64,000 nt of DNA from Melampsora larici-populina 98AG31. Its lineage: Eukaryota > Basidiomycota > Pucciniomycetes > Pucciniales > Melampsoraceae. The number at the start of each line of letters is the position of its first letter. Position 1 is the stretch's first letter. The notes under the pieces are model-generated. The model searched no databases and was not told the DNA's origin. It was given only the letters and a program-made list of their open reading frames with translations. The stretch is taken from contig NW_006768806.1 in the NCBI RefSeq assembly GCF_000204055.1, forward strand, positions 387,631 through 451,630, in the 5' to 3' direction. Both the position numbers and the translations under genes were made by a program. Positions 35,018-47,062 of the stretch are shown piece by piece.

Positions 35018-35444
35018 CACCAGCAAGGAGGTAGGCAAAAAGGTTTTGCAAAATTACTTGATAATAAAAATAAATAAAAATTAACAACTCACCTTGGCTT
35101 TCACTTGGCTGAGTGCGTCTCACAAATCGGGGTGCCCTCCTCACGTTGTAAGAAGCAACAACCGTCCCCTTAGCTATGGGCCGGTTATCACTGGAAGATT
35201 CATTGTTACAATTTGTACTGAAATGAACGGCTGTTGTAGACGTGTCTTCACTAATTGGCCTTCCATGATTGGACGAATCTTCCTCCTTGCCCCGCAGAAC
35301 AGGTGAATCAGAGTTTTCACCTACTTCACCTACAACAACTGATCCATCGGCTGAATCAACGTTGGGAATCACCACTTCAGGAGTCGTAGCTGGTGATGAA
35401 ACAGGCCTAGAAGAAGTTTTGTTGTCGAAGTTGCGTGCTGGCAT

Positions 35445-37120
35445 TATTACTGAAATGTCTTTAGATCTGAAATATATTATTATATACCGCATAAGCATAA
35501 GAAACGTCAGGAATTATTGTGGGTCACCCTCATGGGAATGTTAATGTAAGGTAATAATGGTAAACCTGAATAGCGCTCACGTTAGTTCGTAACAAAATAA
35601 TTAGATATGTGTTGGGCATGTACATGTATAAATGAGCAGAGTATTTATAAACCATAGAGAGCCTGATTTACAACCGGACACGAACATTACTTGGATTGTG
35701 TCAATCACATACGCCTGATTCCCAATGATTTATTACATTGAAGATTGTTAATGGTGAATGCAAATACATTGCATTTATTTTTATTTATCCTAACGGATTT
35801 CCACACTCGCGGTGGGGTAATAACAATCTGTTATCTTTTTGATAAATGCAATAGATAATTATAAGATACAAAATGGTATATAAATCAATAAAGGTCGTTT
35901 CATCTCATGATGCTCAGTTTATCCAAAAACTGAGCGTATTCATAAGATTGACCACACACACCAATTCAACACACTATTGGTGGACAAGCGCGGATGTGAA
36001 GGCCTTTGACTCATATACTTGATAGATGATCCAAAGGCCTTGACGCCAACGCCATTCCTTCACCCACCTAATGGCAATATTTTGTTGTACATGATTGGCT
36101 TTATCCTTCTGAGTTTGAGTCCAAAATAAATTGGATATTCGTGTAAATTTATTGAACACCGATATAGCCAATAATAACAAGGCATTTGTGTATATTTATT
36201 GAACACCTATATAGCCAAGAATATTATGGATCTACGTCTCCGGAAAATGAGATGCCTGATAGCTTAGCCATACAGTAATGATAAATTATCATTATTGGAA
36301 CAGATCCACTATGTTTTTAAGTGATCACTGATACGGCTATCTAATTAAATCCACATAACCTGTGTTCATATTATATTGACTATTCGTGTGGATATGTTTC
36401 ACAGCAAGAATCACCCTAATCACACGTGATTGCTTTGAATATGATCACAACGTATCATTGGATGATACGGGGGCATACATTATAATAATCATCATCTTTC
36501 GAGATGACATATGTTTGTATTCGGTAGTTGAAAAATAGTACTCAAATCATGGTTAACCACTTGAACCTGTGCATCAGGCCTGTGTTCAAACATTTTTTAG
36601 TATATATCCACATTGTTGTCAAGCAAAGGGGGTGGCCCGCCACCCCTTTAGATTGCTTCATCTGAAGCATTTCATTCGCCCAAACCACTTGCAGTAGGGC
36701 TGATGTTGCAATATGAATACCAAATGTATAACAAATCAGTACCATACGTAACTGGTAACAGGTAAACATGTATAATTATAAATATCAACAATCAACAAGG
36801 CTGAGCAATAAAATGATGGAAATGACTTCTTCGTCAAAATGTGAAAGTCAATAGTGGAAGGAAATATCAAAGGAAACAAAAAAATGGATGTAAATGAAAA
36901 ATATACGAGGGCCTGCAATAAACTACATATGTATGTTACCCAGAAGCCTGCATATCTTGTTGCACACATGTTGCTCAGCAAACATCTGAAAAGCGCGTTG
37001 GACTCTGCCGTGCATTTCCACAACATCACGGCTGTGGTAAGGAGGACGGCTGTTCATATCGCAATTGATAGTCAATCAAGTTGAATACCTAGCATTTGAT
37101 TTGAGAAAATAGGATGTCGC
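35445..37120. other. AT-rich intergenic region, no gene seen
   Basis: Lies between the two alpha-kinase-like genes. Several short minus- and plus-strand frames (for example 36736-37029, 36854-37084) have no recognisable content. A short direct repeat around attgaacacc.atatagcca occurs near 36155 and 36198. Confidence 0.55.
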
Positions 37121-38198
37121 TTACTTTCGGTCCCAGCATACCAAATTGCTGATCTTGCCGTGATCGTCGCAGTCTAGCCTGCTGATTAAAGTCTGGTCTG
37201 CACTTAGATCATAAACATAGTGAATGTACGCATGGATTAGGGAGGTCCAAGGTCGACGCTCAGTCGGTTTATTGTGGAAGTTTCCCTCGTGCACATACGC
37301 GTGACCGCGGTCAGTCACGCGCTCACAGATCATCCAACGTGGTTCGTCGTCATATCCAGAACCGGTGGATTGCATTGCATGACAGGGCTGAACCTGCTTA
37401 AAAAAGATTCAGTTTGCCGTGGAATACATACTTCAACGAATTAAATGTAGAAATCTGACCACCATGGATAACAAAAGGGAGTAATATCGTTGATATTTAG
37501 GAACCAGGCGCCCTCTCCCGTTCCTGCGTTTGCGAGAGAGTGTGTATTGAAATTGATTCATCGCCCAGGAAGCGTAACGGTTGCTTTCAGCACGCGCAAA
37601 ACACTCATACCGTCCCTCTGTATCCAATTCAAGCCATGAGGGGTCAAACTTAAGATGATAAAGGCCCCCAACCTCGTCGTGATTGAGGTACATCTTGCGA
37701 ATCGTCCAACCGTCTTCGATGGTAACATGCAGAACGAGTTCACCACTAGTGTATACTACGTCATCTTTAATGAGGGTTACGTTCTCCAATTGATCGTAAG
37801 AAGTTACTGTTTGTCGAAGCGTCTTGCGCCGTAATCGGTATAGACATCCTGATTGTTTCCGACTCAAATCTTCTATATCAACATAGTACGGCGCAGTGAC
37901 ATATGGAGTTGGAGAAACTGGTCCAGATCCTGTGGATGATTTATTGGTAAGTAGCTAGCCTGAGACTGGGGTGGGGTTTATCATTCAACTGACCTGGTGC
38001 ATCTGACATATTGGTGTCGGATGATATCACTACGGCATTTGTCGCAGCGCTTCCCGTGGTGTCAATCAATTCTAAAAGTATGTTTACTTGGTCAGTAGGC
38101 GGCCTGCAAGGCAAGTCCCATAATGAAATGGCTACAGTACCAGGGCCTTCTACTTGCATAACCTTGACATCAGCACCACTTTCGACTCCGGTAACCAT
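37121..38198 (-). CDS. Alpha-kinase-like protein, paralogue of the split gene
   Basis: Exon 1 is 38198-37994 (start MVTGVESGADVKVMQ), joined in phase 1 to exon 2 beginning at 37929 (GSGPVSPTPYVTAP), the same intron position as the split gene at 25.6-35.4 kb. Exon 2 covers SGELVLHVTIEDGW and a YYSLLLSMVVRFLH block. The last exon (about 37400-37121) has RSTGSGYDDEPRWM-like sequence at its start and ends with HAYIHYVYDLSADQTLISRL plus DCDDHGKISNLVCW, matching the C-terminus of the other gene. An atypical alpha-kinase (MHCK/EF2K-like) fold is my best guess. No canonical phase-0 donor is visible after the FLH block, so this copy may also be damaged or spliced differently. Confidence 0.62.
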
Positions 38199-39072
38199 GA
38201 TGATTAGTGAGATCGGACGGCTAAGCGAAAAATAACAGGCAAAAGATGGAATTGGGTAGATATTAAGGAAGGAGAGGAAGATGAAAAGGTTTTTAGTATA
38301 ACATAGGGATTTGTAATGTCTGTACAGGTAGAAAAGGTAGAGTAGGAAATGTAGATAGAATGTGAAATACAACAGGCCGTGTGGACGAATGTGAATGGAC
38401 AGATATAAATAATAAGAAAAAGTTACTTAAAAAATTATAGGCCACATATGTGGAAGAGAGGTATGCGGTAATTATGATGAGATCTCATTATGATCAATAA
38501 TAACTCCGCTACGTCGCATTGATGAGATGAGATGCTTCGTAATTACATGTATTGATGTCTATGGTCTGGTCAACTCCGCGGAAATATGAGTCTTACCTAG
38601 GCTTTGGTTAAGTGCTCAATAATCTAGGTTGATCGTTGATCGTAGTGATTATTTTACCACTTCATAACCATTTGAGTAGGTGCTCAATGAAGTCTTTGGC
38701 TTAATCGCTGACATTCTCCTAATGGATTGTAGGTTTTACTTAAACGGGGCATGTGTTACCTGGTAAATGTGGAAATGTGGGTTTCATGTTTGATTGACAC
38801 TGGTTGGTGTAACTCATGTATGAGGGGCGTACAGCGGTAGGACAATGTAATTATTGAGAAATCAAGTAATGAATAGATGGAAAAATAGCTAAATCAAGTA
38901 TAATATAAGGAAAGGTGCGAGTGCGATTAAATATAATAACAATAATAATGGCGATCATGAGTTGAATGAAATATAATGCAGGAATACATAGAATGCAATG
39001 TTTGAATGTGGAAACAATGAATCATACAATTATGCTATGTTAAACACGCTAAAGGCCTTAAGCGTTTGGAAC
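38199..39072. other. Intergenic, AT-rich
   Basis: Upstream of the kinase-like gene; the open frame extending to 38372 is an upstream continuation of exon 1 without a better start. Nothing else was seen. Confidence 0.5.
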
Positions 39073-41092
39073 TCATTTGTCCATGTCCTTCCATTCGGCT
39101 TTGAAGAAGTCTAAACCATCAGTCACGGTACAATTTTTTCCATTCTCTTTGATGAAAGCGGAGAACCTCTTCGGTGTAATTGACTCAATCCACCGGTGGT
39201 ATTTGGAGACGGTGGACTTTTTGAACTTATAGTCAGTTCCATACACCTGCTTGAAAGCAGCTTGATTTGTGAGTTCGAGAGGCTCTAGCGTTAGTGTGAA
39301 GAATCGCAATAGCGATTCCATGGTAATTATTCTAGGTGATGTGGGCCATCCTTTTACTTTTGAGGAAGTTTTGGCTGCGTGGGCGACTGAAGGACTTGAA
39401 GGTAATTGAGGTGTGGGAGCGGGTGGGTTTGAAGGTAATTGAGGTGTGGGAGCGGGTGGGTTTGTTACGGTTCCAATGTCATTACCTTCTTGAGCGGGCA
39501 GACTGCTGGATGGACTTTCAATGCGGTCTTCTTCTTCTTCCTCGTCCGATATTACACAATATTGTTCGGTGTGTTTCATCGGCGTTGGGGTGCGGAAGCG
39601 CTTGTATGCCAAAGGACTGATTACCTTGACCATATCCATCTTCTGCATTGATGTCATGGTACGAACTAATTCCTTATTGGCTTCTAGTTCCTTACAATCG
39701 GCAAGTTTGATACCAGGGAAAACAATGAGGATGCGACAATAAGTGGGGTTATACCCCTCTACTATGGATGTTTGCATCTTCACCTGCAGAAGATCCATTA
39801 GTATTCATTAGTATTTTGTATTAAAGTGTACATATAGATAGACTCACCCAGGTTTTTTCTTCAGGTATCCATACACGAAGGTCTCCGTTCCAGTGGACAC
39901 CAAATTTGTTTCGGACGTGCTCCATCAGCGTGTCTGACGTGTTTAGCGACATGTCAGGCCAACGTGGAGCATATACACGCCATGTTTCAAAGGCCAAGGG
40001 GTCTTCCTGTTACACCAAATAGTAATAGTATTTGAGCATTTTAAGTGCGATATAACATGAAAGTTGAACTCACATCGTCAAAACCACCCCACACCACAAA
40101 CGTTATGGTGTTCTCGGCGAGTCTCGCGTGATCCTTATCTTCGCGTTCTTGTGCCTGCTTCTGGATAGTCGTTGTTCAAAACCTGGTAACCTGCGCGGCG
40201 GTTAGTGGGCTTGAAAACGTTAGACTCGCTTGGGTTAATCGTTGGTGTTGAGATGGTGGTGGACCTTGGGTGAGGGTCGGATCATGATCTGTTGAGGGGG
40301 TGTCAACATTGTCTGGCGGCTGCTGTGTTGAATTTGGCGCGGCGGAATTCGTAGGTCCTGCATCGCGATTTTGTTTGATCACTGTCACTGTTGGTTTGGT
40401 TTTCTTCATTGCATTATGCTTTGAGCATCTAATGTTTGCGGGCTTGAGCTGTTCGCAACACTGAAAATAAATGTGTGTCATCAACATATTCGGCACTTTA
40501 TTGCAGGTAGTGGACCTACGTGTCGGCACGCCTTGATGGCACATCCTGCATTTCTTCGATTGGTATGGCCAGTAGCAAAACGATTGTTGTGTCCGTTACA
40601 CTGAAGATTCGAAGGTAACGCCTTCTTCTTTGATCCATTTGATCCATTTTCGTTCAGCGCCATGTTGTTGGCACCTGGCATATCGCCGTTAATCAATCGT
40701 GATACTTGCATTGCGAATTGATGATCGGCTCGCTCTTGGGCTGTCGTGAGGTTGTTTAATGTGCGTTCTTGTATGCTTAGGTTGTGTGCTAGGACCGCGT
40801 CTGTTGCTTGTGCAAGGCTATAGGATCGGATATAACTGCCGGCACGGCACTTGATAGGTGTATGAAGCATATAAGTCAGCTCCCATCTATATGAAGTAAC
40901 GTTCTCACTCACAGAAACACCTATTAGTGGCTCGTTTGATTGTCTACTGGGCTTGAAGTATGATGTGGAGTGACGTTTGATGCAAGATGGGCAAAGCAAC
41001 CCGGTCTGTTTGGTTGAACCTGGTAGTGGCAATGGCAGATGAGGATTGACGGGTTTAACAGGAAACTCAGCGTATGATCTGGTAGGTGGCAT
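39073..41092 (-). CDS. Cys/His-cluster protein of unknown function, 5 exons, 599 aa
   Basis: Exons 41092-40520, 40460-40191, 40160-40074, 40006-39848 and 39783-39073, all in phase 0 with GT..AG sites. Residues around 25-35 contain CPSC. A probable zinc cluster spans the first intron: CNGHNNRFATGHTNRRNAGC, then KACRHCCEQLKPANIRCSKH (C..C..CC..C..H pattern). A Pro/Gln-rich linker follows, then TITFVVWGGFDD, FETWRVYAPRWPDMSL and VHWNGDLRVWIPEEKTW. The C-terminal part has an acidic DEEEEED run and a duplicated PPAPTPQLPS motif. I recognise no family. It lies directly upstream of, and on the same strand as, the kinase-like gene, and may belong to a rust-specific repeated family. Confidence 0.8.
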
Positions 41093-41520
41093 GTTCGCGA
41101 AGGGTTTACGCTTTGCTACGATTGGGACCTCAATGAATTGCTTTTATTGAAAGATGTGGTATTGCTTTGGCACACGCACTGTGGTCCATGTCCTGGGTAC
41201 GCCGACCTCTTTCGGCTTGCCAGTGCAATGCACGGTCGAGATGAACCGGTCATCTTGACCGCGGCATTCGATTGGTTAACAATAAGATGAACATTAGTAT
41301 GGATGTGGAGCCGGCGGCTCTGTGGCCGATATACAAGTAGATACAAGTGCCCATACTGGAATGACCCGATATGGTCTATGACTTTTGGTTACGACGAATG
41401 CGGTACATTTGATTTGCTCGATTGGGATGTGGGAATTTGTACTGGCTCGCATGAGAGCCAGGCTCTCAACCTCCACAACCCTTCGAACACTCTCTCCGGG
41501 TCAGGCCTTAACAAATTGGA
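41093..41520. other. No gene seen; small palindrome
   Basis: Contains the short palindrome GAGAGCCAGGCTCTC at 41452-41466. Overlapping frames on both strands (41116-41476, 41303-41728) have no recognisable content. Confidence 0.45.
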
Positions 41521-41599
41521 GTCTCAACTCCGCCTGCACCTAGCGGTGTTGGCTCTTCTGCTTGATTTTGTAGGCGGATATGGCAGTTTCGACGCAAGT

Positions 41600-42800
41600 G
41601 TTGTGGCAAAAGTAAATTTTGACAAAATGAACCAAGTTCCAGACCTTCTACTTCTTGAACCATCTCTCACCATTGAAGAGACTTGGATGGTCAACAGAAA
41701 AAAGATTATGACACAGATTCTCACATAAATAAACATTATTGAAGTTCAAAAACTCGTTAGAGCTTGCTACATTGCATATACGGACAGATCCAACAGCGGT
41801 AATAGAATATTAAGAATTATTATTCGACATCTTAACTGGTAAAGGATTGGTATCATATATATGAATGCAATGAGAACGTTTGTTAAAAACATGATGTGTT
41901 GCGCCGGTATCAAAAATAATGATGGAAGGGTTGATGATCTAGTTGAGGAACTACAATGTGTCTGATGTCCACGCACCTAGTGAGATTAATATTGGAAAAT
42001 TGTGGTTCCACAATGTGAGTATGTGATGTTGAATCAGCTGAGGAAGATCTCTCCTTCTCCTTCTTTGACCGGCACACATCCTCCTTGTGTCCTCTCTTCT
42101 TGCAACAGAGACATTTAAGCTTTGGTTAACTTTCTTTTTGAAAACAGTCAACATGCCTTCACCTAAACCAATTGAACCAGACTTATAAAATGAGACATTT
42201 TCAGCTCCCAAATCCCAATTCATATCAGACAAACTGATTAAAGCTTGAGGAGTGGCTCTGAGAACAGGTTTGAAGGTGTGGGAGTGGGCATCACACCTGG
42301 TTGCAAATAGGGAGCACAACCAGGGAAATGGTGAAGTAGTCAACAAAAATCAGTGTCCCAGATTTCAAACTTTGAGGCATTCAGTGCCAAGGTAGCTAAT
42401 TGGTCTAGTTTGATGGGACACAGCTTCCATAATGATGCAAATGAAGTTTACTTTGTGACAATGGGTGTGGTTTGGAAGAAATTAGTGACATTTGATCCAT
42501 TTGATTGTTGCACAAAATTTTGCTGATTTTTTTGAACATTCATATTTTGTTCCACATTTGAGGGAGGAGGAGCTGTTTGGTTGTTGTGGGTCAATTGGTC
42601 AGTCTGGGCAACAGGTACCATGAAATGAATACCCTCCATGTGGGATGGCAGTGTGGATTGGTCAGTGATGTCATATTTAAACAGTTCTTCTATTTGCAAG
42701 GTAGTATCATGATTAATTATTGATCTGGAATTTGCTGTTTCAAATGATTTGTCTTTAATTCCTTCTGGTAATATACAGCTCATAACCTGTAGATCCACAG
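41600..42800 (-). pseudogene. Degraded Ty1/Copia Gag-Pol fragment
   Basis: Reading leftwards: a Gag-like region (LALNASKFEIWDTDF, followed by a stop), a CX2CX4HX4C zinc knuckle (CLCCKKRGHKEDVC, about 42110-42070), a protease active site DTGAT (about 41905) and a GAG-pre-integrase stretch (AVGSVRICNVASS, then LCENLCHNLFSVD, about 41790-41680). Several stops and frame changes make it clearly inactive, and no integrase core or reverse transcriptase follows. The hAT element is inserted at its upstream side (42807/47056). Confidence 0.8.
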
Positions 42801-42807
42801 CTCCCAG

Positions 42808-45800
42808 CAACGCCGAGCCGCTGCGCTGCATAACAGCAACGGGGGGTTGCGGAGCAGCGCAACCTCACAGATTTCAAGCCATAATGGGCAGCGCAGTCAG
42901 CAACCGCGCTGCCCGTTGCGTTACCGTTGCGCAACGGGGGGGGGACAGGTGGGACAGGTGGGATGGCATAGCATTTGATTGATTGCATCATGTTTATTAG
43001 GGGTGTACTACATGTATATTGAAAGAAAGAAACTTTTTTTAAACTGATTCGATTCATTTACCCATTTTGGTCTTCAACTTCCCACCAAAAGTCTTGATTG
43101 CATTGTTTACCTCGGTATACTTATGTGCTAAAGGCACCCCTTGAAGGATCCAAAGCCTTGATCCCACACAACATTCGATAGTTCGTGGGATTAAAGATGC
43201 ACGGTCAGATGAGCATATATCTGCTGCAGCAGAGAAAGTCCGTTCAACTGTGGCCGAGCTCGCCGGAAGAGACATATAGTCTCTGGCTAGAGGAGCCAAA
43301 ACTGGAAAGACTGTACAGTTTGCCTGCAAAGAACAACATAAAGCAACGGTGAATAAATTGATCATGCGAGGTTTTATATGAGAAAAACAAAAAAATACCT
43401 TCCACCATGGCAAGATTGCTATGCTTTCACGGGCGTTGTCTTGGGCAGACATTGGATGTGACCCCTTCAGGTAGGCTGCGACTTCATCTACCTCAACCTC
43501 GGGCTCTTGAGCTGTGAATAGCTGAAACATGCTATTGACCGAATGAGAGTCCAAGTTTTCCTTGGCCGGGGCTGGATTATTCTTGGGCTTAGCGGCTGAC
43601 ACCAGTTCTTTACGTTGCTTGTCGAATTTAGTTCGAAGGAGGTTTTCCGCACGGATGGTGTGGGGACTTTGAGCCCCAAAAGCCTTCTTGTAGAACTCGA
43701 GTCGAAAGAACGGGTTGAGGAGACTTGCCATTACAGTGGTATCGCATCGTAAAGCTTCTTCGAGGTATTTATCAACACGAGTTTGCATCGAGATAATCAT
43801 CGGTAAGAGTGCATCACCCACTTGAAGGTCCTTTGCACGACTTGCAAGGTGCACCTTGAGTGCGTAGAACTCGGGAATGACCATCAATCCGGTTGGCCCA
43901 TCCCCCTCCATTCGTTTGGTCAGGTCGAGGAAAGGCTGATGAGAAGAAAAATCATAAGTAAAAGAGTCCAACTTAGGAGTTAGTAAAGGTCATGGACTCA
44001 CAGCAAGTTCATTAGTCAATTCCTCGAGGGAATTCCAGTCGTCCGGTGAGAAGTAAATCTCGTGGAAGTATCCACGAGGTTTTTGGGAACTCCTGTTGTG
44101 TCTCTTCCTACTACGCACATGTTCCAAGTCCTCAGCAAGAAGTTTGTTGACCACCTGCAATGTGACAAGTGTATCATCAGCGCTAAAACACTATGGGAAG
44201 CAGGAAGATAAACCCACCTTCCGTGCCTGCACCAACCTGTTGAGGGAGTCAAATTCGGCGTTCCATCGTGTGGCGTTGTAGCCCGGAATCAAAGGCAAAA
44301 TTTTGAGATTGAGAGCCTTCGCCTTCCTCGCGAAATGTCGCCTCCAAGCCGCTGATCGAGCCACTCTGCGCGATATGAAGTTAGCCTACAAACAAAAAGG
44401 AAATAGCAGTCAGTTCCAATTTGGATATCGATATGACCTTCAATCAATATGTCAACTCACCTTACTGATCAAAACGTTGAGCTTGTTTGCGTGCTGTCTG
44501 GAAGTGGTGTTCTTGAAACACTCAGCACCTGAATGCTCGGGTGCTGCTGCTGATTCAAGAGGGTCCTCCGCATCGTGATTATCCTCGACATCTTCATCAT
44601 ACTCTGGAGCCGAGAGTATGACCTCATGTTGTGAATCATTGTCAGTCTCATACTCATCTTCTTCATCAGGTGTAACTTCAAGGTCGTGATCAGATTCTTC
44701 AGTATCGATATTGATGACTTTGGGTTGCTCTTTGCCTTTGTCTTCGTCTTCTTCGGCAATGACGGGCAACTTGCCAGTGATTGGAAAGGCTCCAAGGGTT
44801 GACTCACACAGCTGGGTTCGCGAAGGGGAAGTTCGTCCGAGTTCGGCTAGACCTCCTTTAACGGTGCAAGATATCTTGTGGAGGAAACACCTTGCATAGT
44901 CCGTTCTAGGGCTCCATGTGTAAGATCCTGTGGTAGAAGTCGCATTGGTGTGTGATGCTTCAGGAAGTTCGTCTTCGGAAATTCGGAATTGAGTGTCCAT
45001 CTCTTCGGCCATAGTTATGTTGTTCAAACCGGAATCAGTGACCTGGGCGAGCATGTGGTGGAATCAAAAGGGAAAACCATATCTAAATTAGATAATTGTT
45101 CTAATGAAATATGGAAAAAAAAGGAATACTCATCTTGTAATGAAGCTTATGCTTCTTCATAAAGTGAACCAACGGTTGAGCTAACCATTTGTCGTTGTGG
45201 TGCCACGCAATCAGCTTGAGTGTAAGATGTCGCACTTGAAATCGCCAGTTGTCGTTGATGAAAGCCACCGAAGCCCCTAGGAAGGCATGGATGTTGTTGG
45301 CAGTGGTCCAACCATCGTGGATCAGGGTAAACCTGCCCTTGTTCCTCTGCCACAAACACTATGTCAGTGAATTTGATGTTGGAAGGAGAAGGATCAAATA
45401 CATTGAAAGAGACTTACCAAGATCTCTTTCAATACGGTATCTTGCAATGACGTATACATCCCGGCTGCCTCTCTGGCCACCCAAGTTCGTCCAAAGATTT
45501 TGATGTCGCTTCTGATATATCGGAACGCCAGGCGGAGGTGGTAATCCTCGATACGACTCCAAGGCAACGCCCCAGCGAGAATCCACACCGCAAGGATCTG
45601 ATTCAAGGTTTCGTTTTTGAACTTAATCTTGGATTCTTTTGGATCAAAAAACTCCATCATTTGGCGTTGACTTTCAGCTTTCTGCTTGCGTTCTTCATTG
45701 TAAGCTGAAGGCGGAAGATTTGCACCTGCGTCGATGGCATGCTGGCGTGCTGTACATACTGGTCGACGGCGAGTGGCGGTGATGTAACCGTCTTGATGGG

Positions 45801-47055
45801 CCTTCAGGTTGCCGTTTGAGTCCAAAGATACTCGGCACGTTTGGCGGCACCAAAGGCAAGGATAAGATCGAGGTCTCTGGGCTTTGTTCTACCGACACGG
45901 TAGGACAAAGTGGTAAAAATGAAACACTATGAGATTCAAATAAGAGAATATAAAGGAAAAGACAAAGTTAAACTTAAACTCACATCGTTCTTTCCGAATT
46001 CCGGTTCACCAAAATAATCTATAACCGCATCATACTCTAACTCTTGATCATCTTTCACTTTGAGAACCTTTGCTCGCTTGGCTTGTTGGCGCTGGGTGAG
46101 TCCATCATCCGAGTCTTGATTCATCTCGGTGTCCGAAGGTACACCTTCTTCGGTCAGCTGGTCATATATTAAATTGAAACTGCTGTTAGTGATGTAACTG
46201 TTATCGCAAGTTCAAAAGAACTTTGCTTACCTGAGGCTGTGGGTTTTTCGATTTGCTGGCCCTAGTCCTTTTCTTGGAAGTGATCGTCTGCGAGTTAGAC
46301 ACTTCGCTTTCGCCTGAATTCTTTCCATCCTTAGCTTTTTGACTCGATTTCTTCTGGCGAGACGTAGTAGATGATTGTGAATGTTGTGGAAGAGTTATAG
46401 TGATTCTGCTATCAGCCGAGGGCTGAATCATGGTAGAGAGACTTTTACGAGGAGTCGGTGGACGGCTGGAGCGACGTAAAGGAGTGGAAGACACGTTATT
46501 CTGAGGTTGTGAGGTATCGTCCAGATCACGTTCGTCACCTGGGCTACTAGCCATGACGATTGAATAAAAAATAACTTTGAAAGGATGAAAACCCGATAGA
46601 AAGTGTTGAAGGCTGGGCGATGGAGGGGAACTTGATATTGCCAACTTCCGGGACAAGGAAGGTCTGAAACGTTCGGGAATGAAGCATAGTGCTTCTTCAA
46701 TCAAGGGTGATATCATCACCCTTGATTCGTTGAGGTGGATTTGCCTTTTCGAGATTAGTTGGGGTTGCTGATGAAGTGAGGTTGCGATTTAAGGTGAGAA
46801 TGTGCTGATTGGTCGATGGATCGATGGGCAAAGGGTTGTACCATTGAACCCTTTGCCCAGCTACCCGGCCCGCTGCGGGGTTGCGCTGCCCGAGCCACGG
46901 CTGCGTCCGCACCGCAACCCCTTGGTTTTCAACTCGAATTGAGCAGCGCAGTTGGCAGCTGCAGAAACGCTGCGGTGCGCTGCGGTGCGGCACATAGCGG
47001 CTGTGGTGCGTTCCACTGCGTTGCGCGATTTTGGCAGCGCAGTGGCCCGGCGTTG
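42808..47055 (-). mobile_element. hAT DNA transposon, 4.25 kb
   Basis: Imperfect terminal inverted repeats starting CAACGCCG(A/G)GCC(G/A)CTGCGCTGC bound the element, and the 7-bp direct repeat ctcccag lies immediately outside both ends (42801-42807 and 47056-47062), close to the 8-bp duplication expected for hAT. Subterminal regions are dense in gcagcgca / tgcgctgc motifs in both orientations. The whole interior is one hAT transposase gene. Confidence 0.85.
43054..46554 (-). pseudogene. BED-type hAT transposase, 9 exons, exon-4 splice donor mutated
   Basis: Exons 46554-46231, 46157-45984, 45888-45418, 45346-45134, 45042-44461, 44385-44218, 44154-44002, 43935-43399 and 43323-43054 add up to 963 codons, all in phase 0. 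Order: Ser/Thr/Lys-rich N-terminus; an incomplete BED finger (YPCLWCRQTC .. LKAHQDGYIT); hAT core motifs FTLIHDGWTTANNIHAFLGA and VTDSGLNNITMAEE; an acidic Glu/Asp segment; PGYNATRWNAEFDSL; C-terminal dimerisation region LPASSATVERTFSAAADIC. The donor after exon 4 reads AAG|ATGAGT where GTGAGT is expected, while every other junction is canonical. Without splicing the frame ends ten codons later, so the copy is probably inactive unless a cryptic donor is used. Confidence 0.85.
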
Positions 47056-47062
47056 CTCCCAG

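Larger units (their letters stand above)
25650..35444 (-). pseudogene. Alpha-kinase-like gene split by an 8.5-kb insertion, two in-frame stops
   Basis: Exon 1 is 35444-35093 (start MPARNFDNKTSS, Ser/Pro-rich), exon 2 is 26453-25990 and exon 3 is 25925-25650. Exon 1 ends in phase 1 (G|GTGAGT) and the acceptor TCTAG|GG restores the frame (GPGAVFGVTIPIRTSNF), the same intron position and phase as in the related gene at 37121-38198. The 8543-bp element sits inside this intron 15 bp before the acceptor. Exon 2 contains TGA at 26209-26211 and 26053-26055. Features fitting an alpha-kinase (MHCK/EF2K) fold: ANAHMYVSQMLRRFQ, PPEVYDWYLLATVLH, YVTHSCYRDTL, then FIHYAYQESGGDTLISQIDC. The domain call is moderate; homology to the gene at 37 kb is clear. 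Confidence 0.7.
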
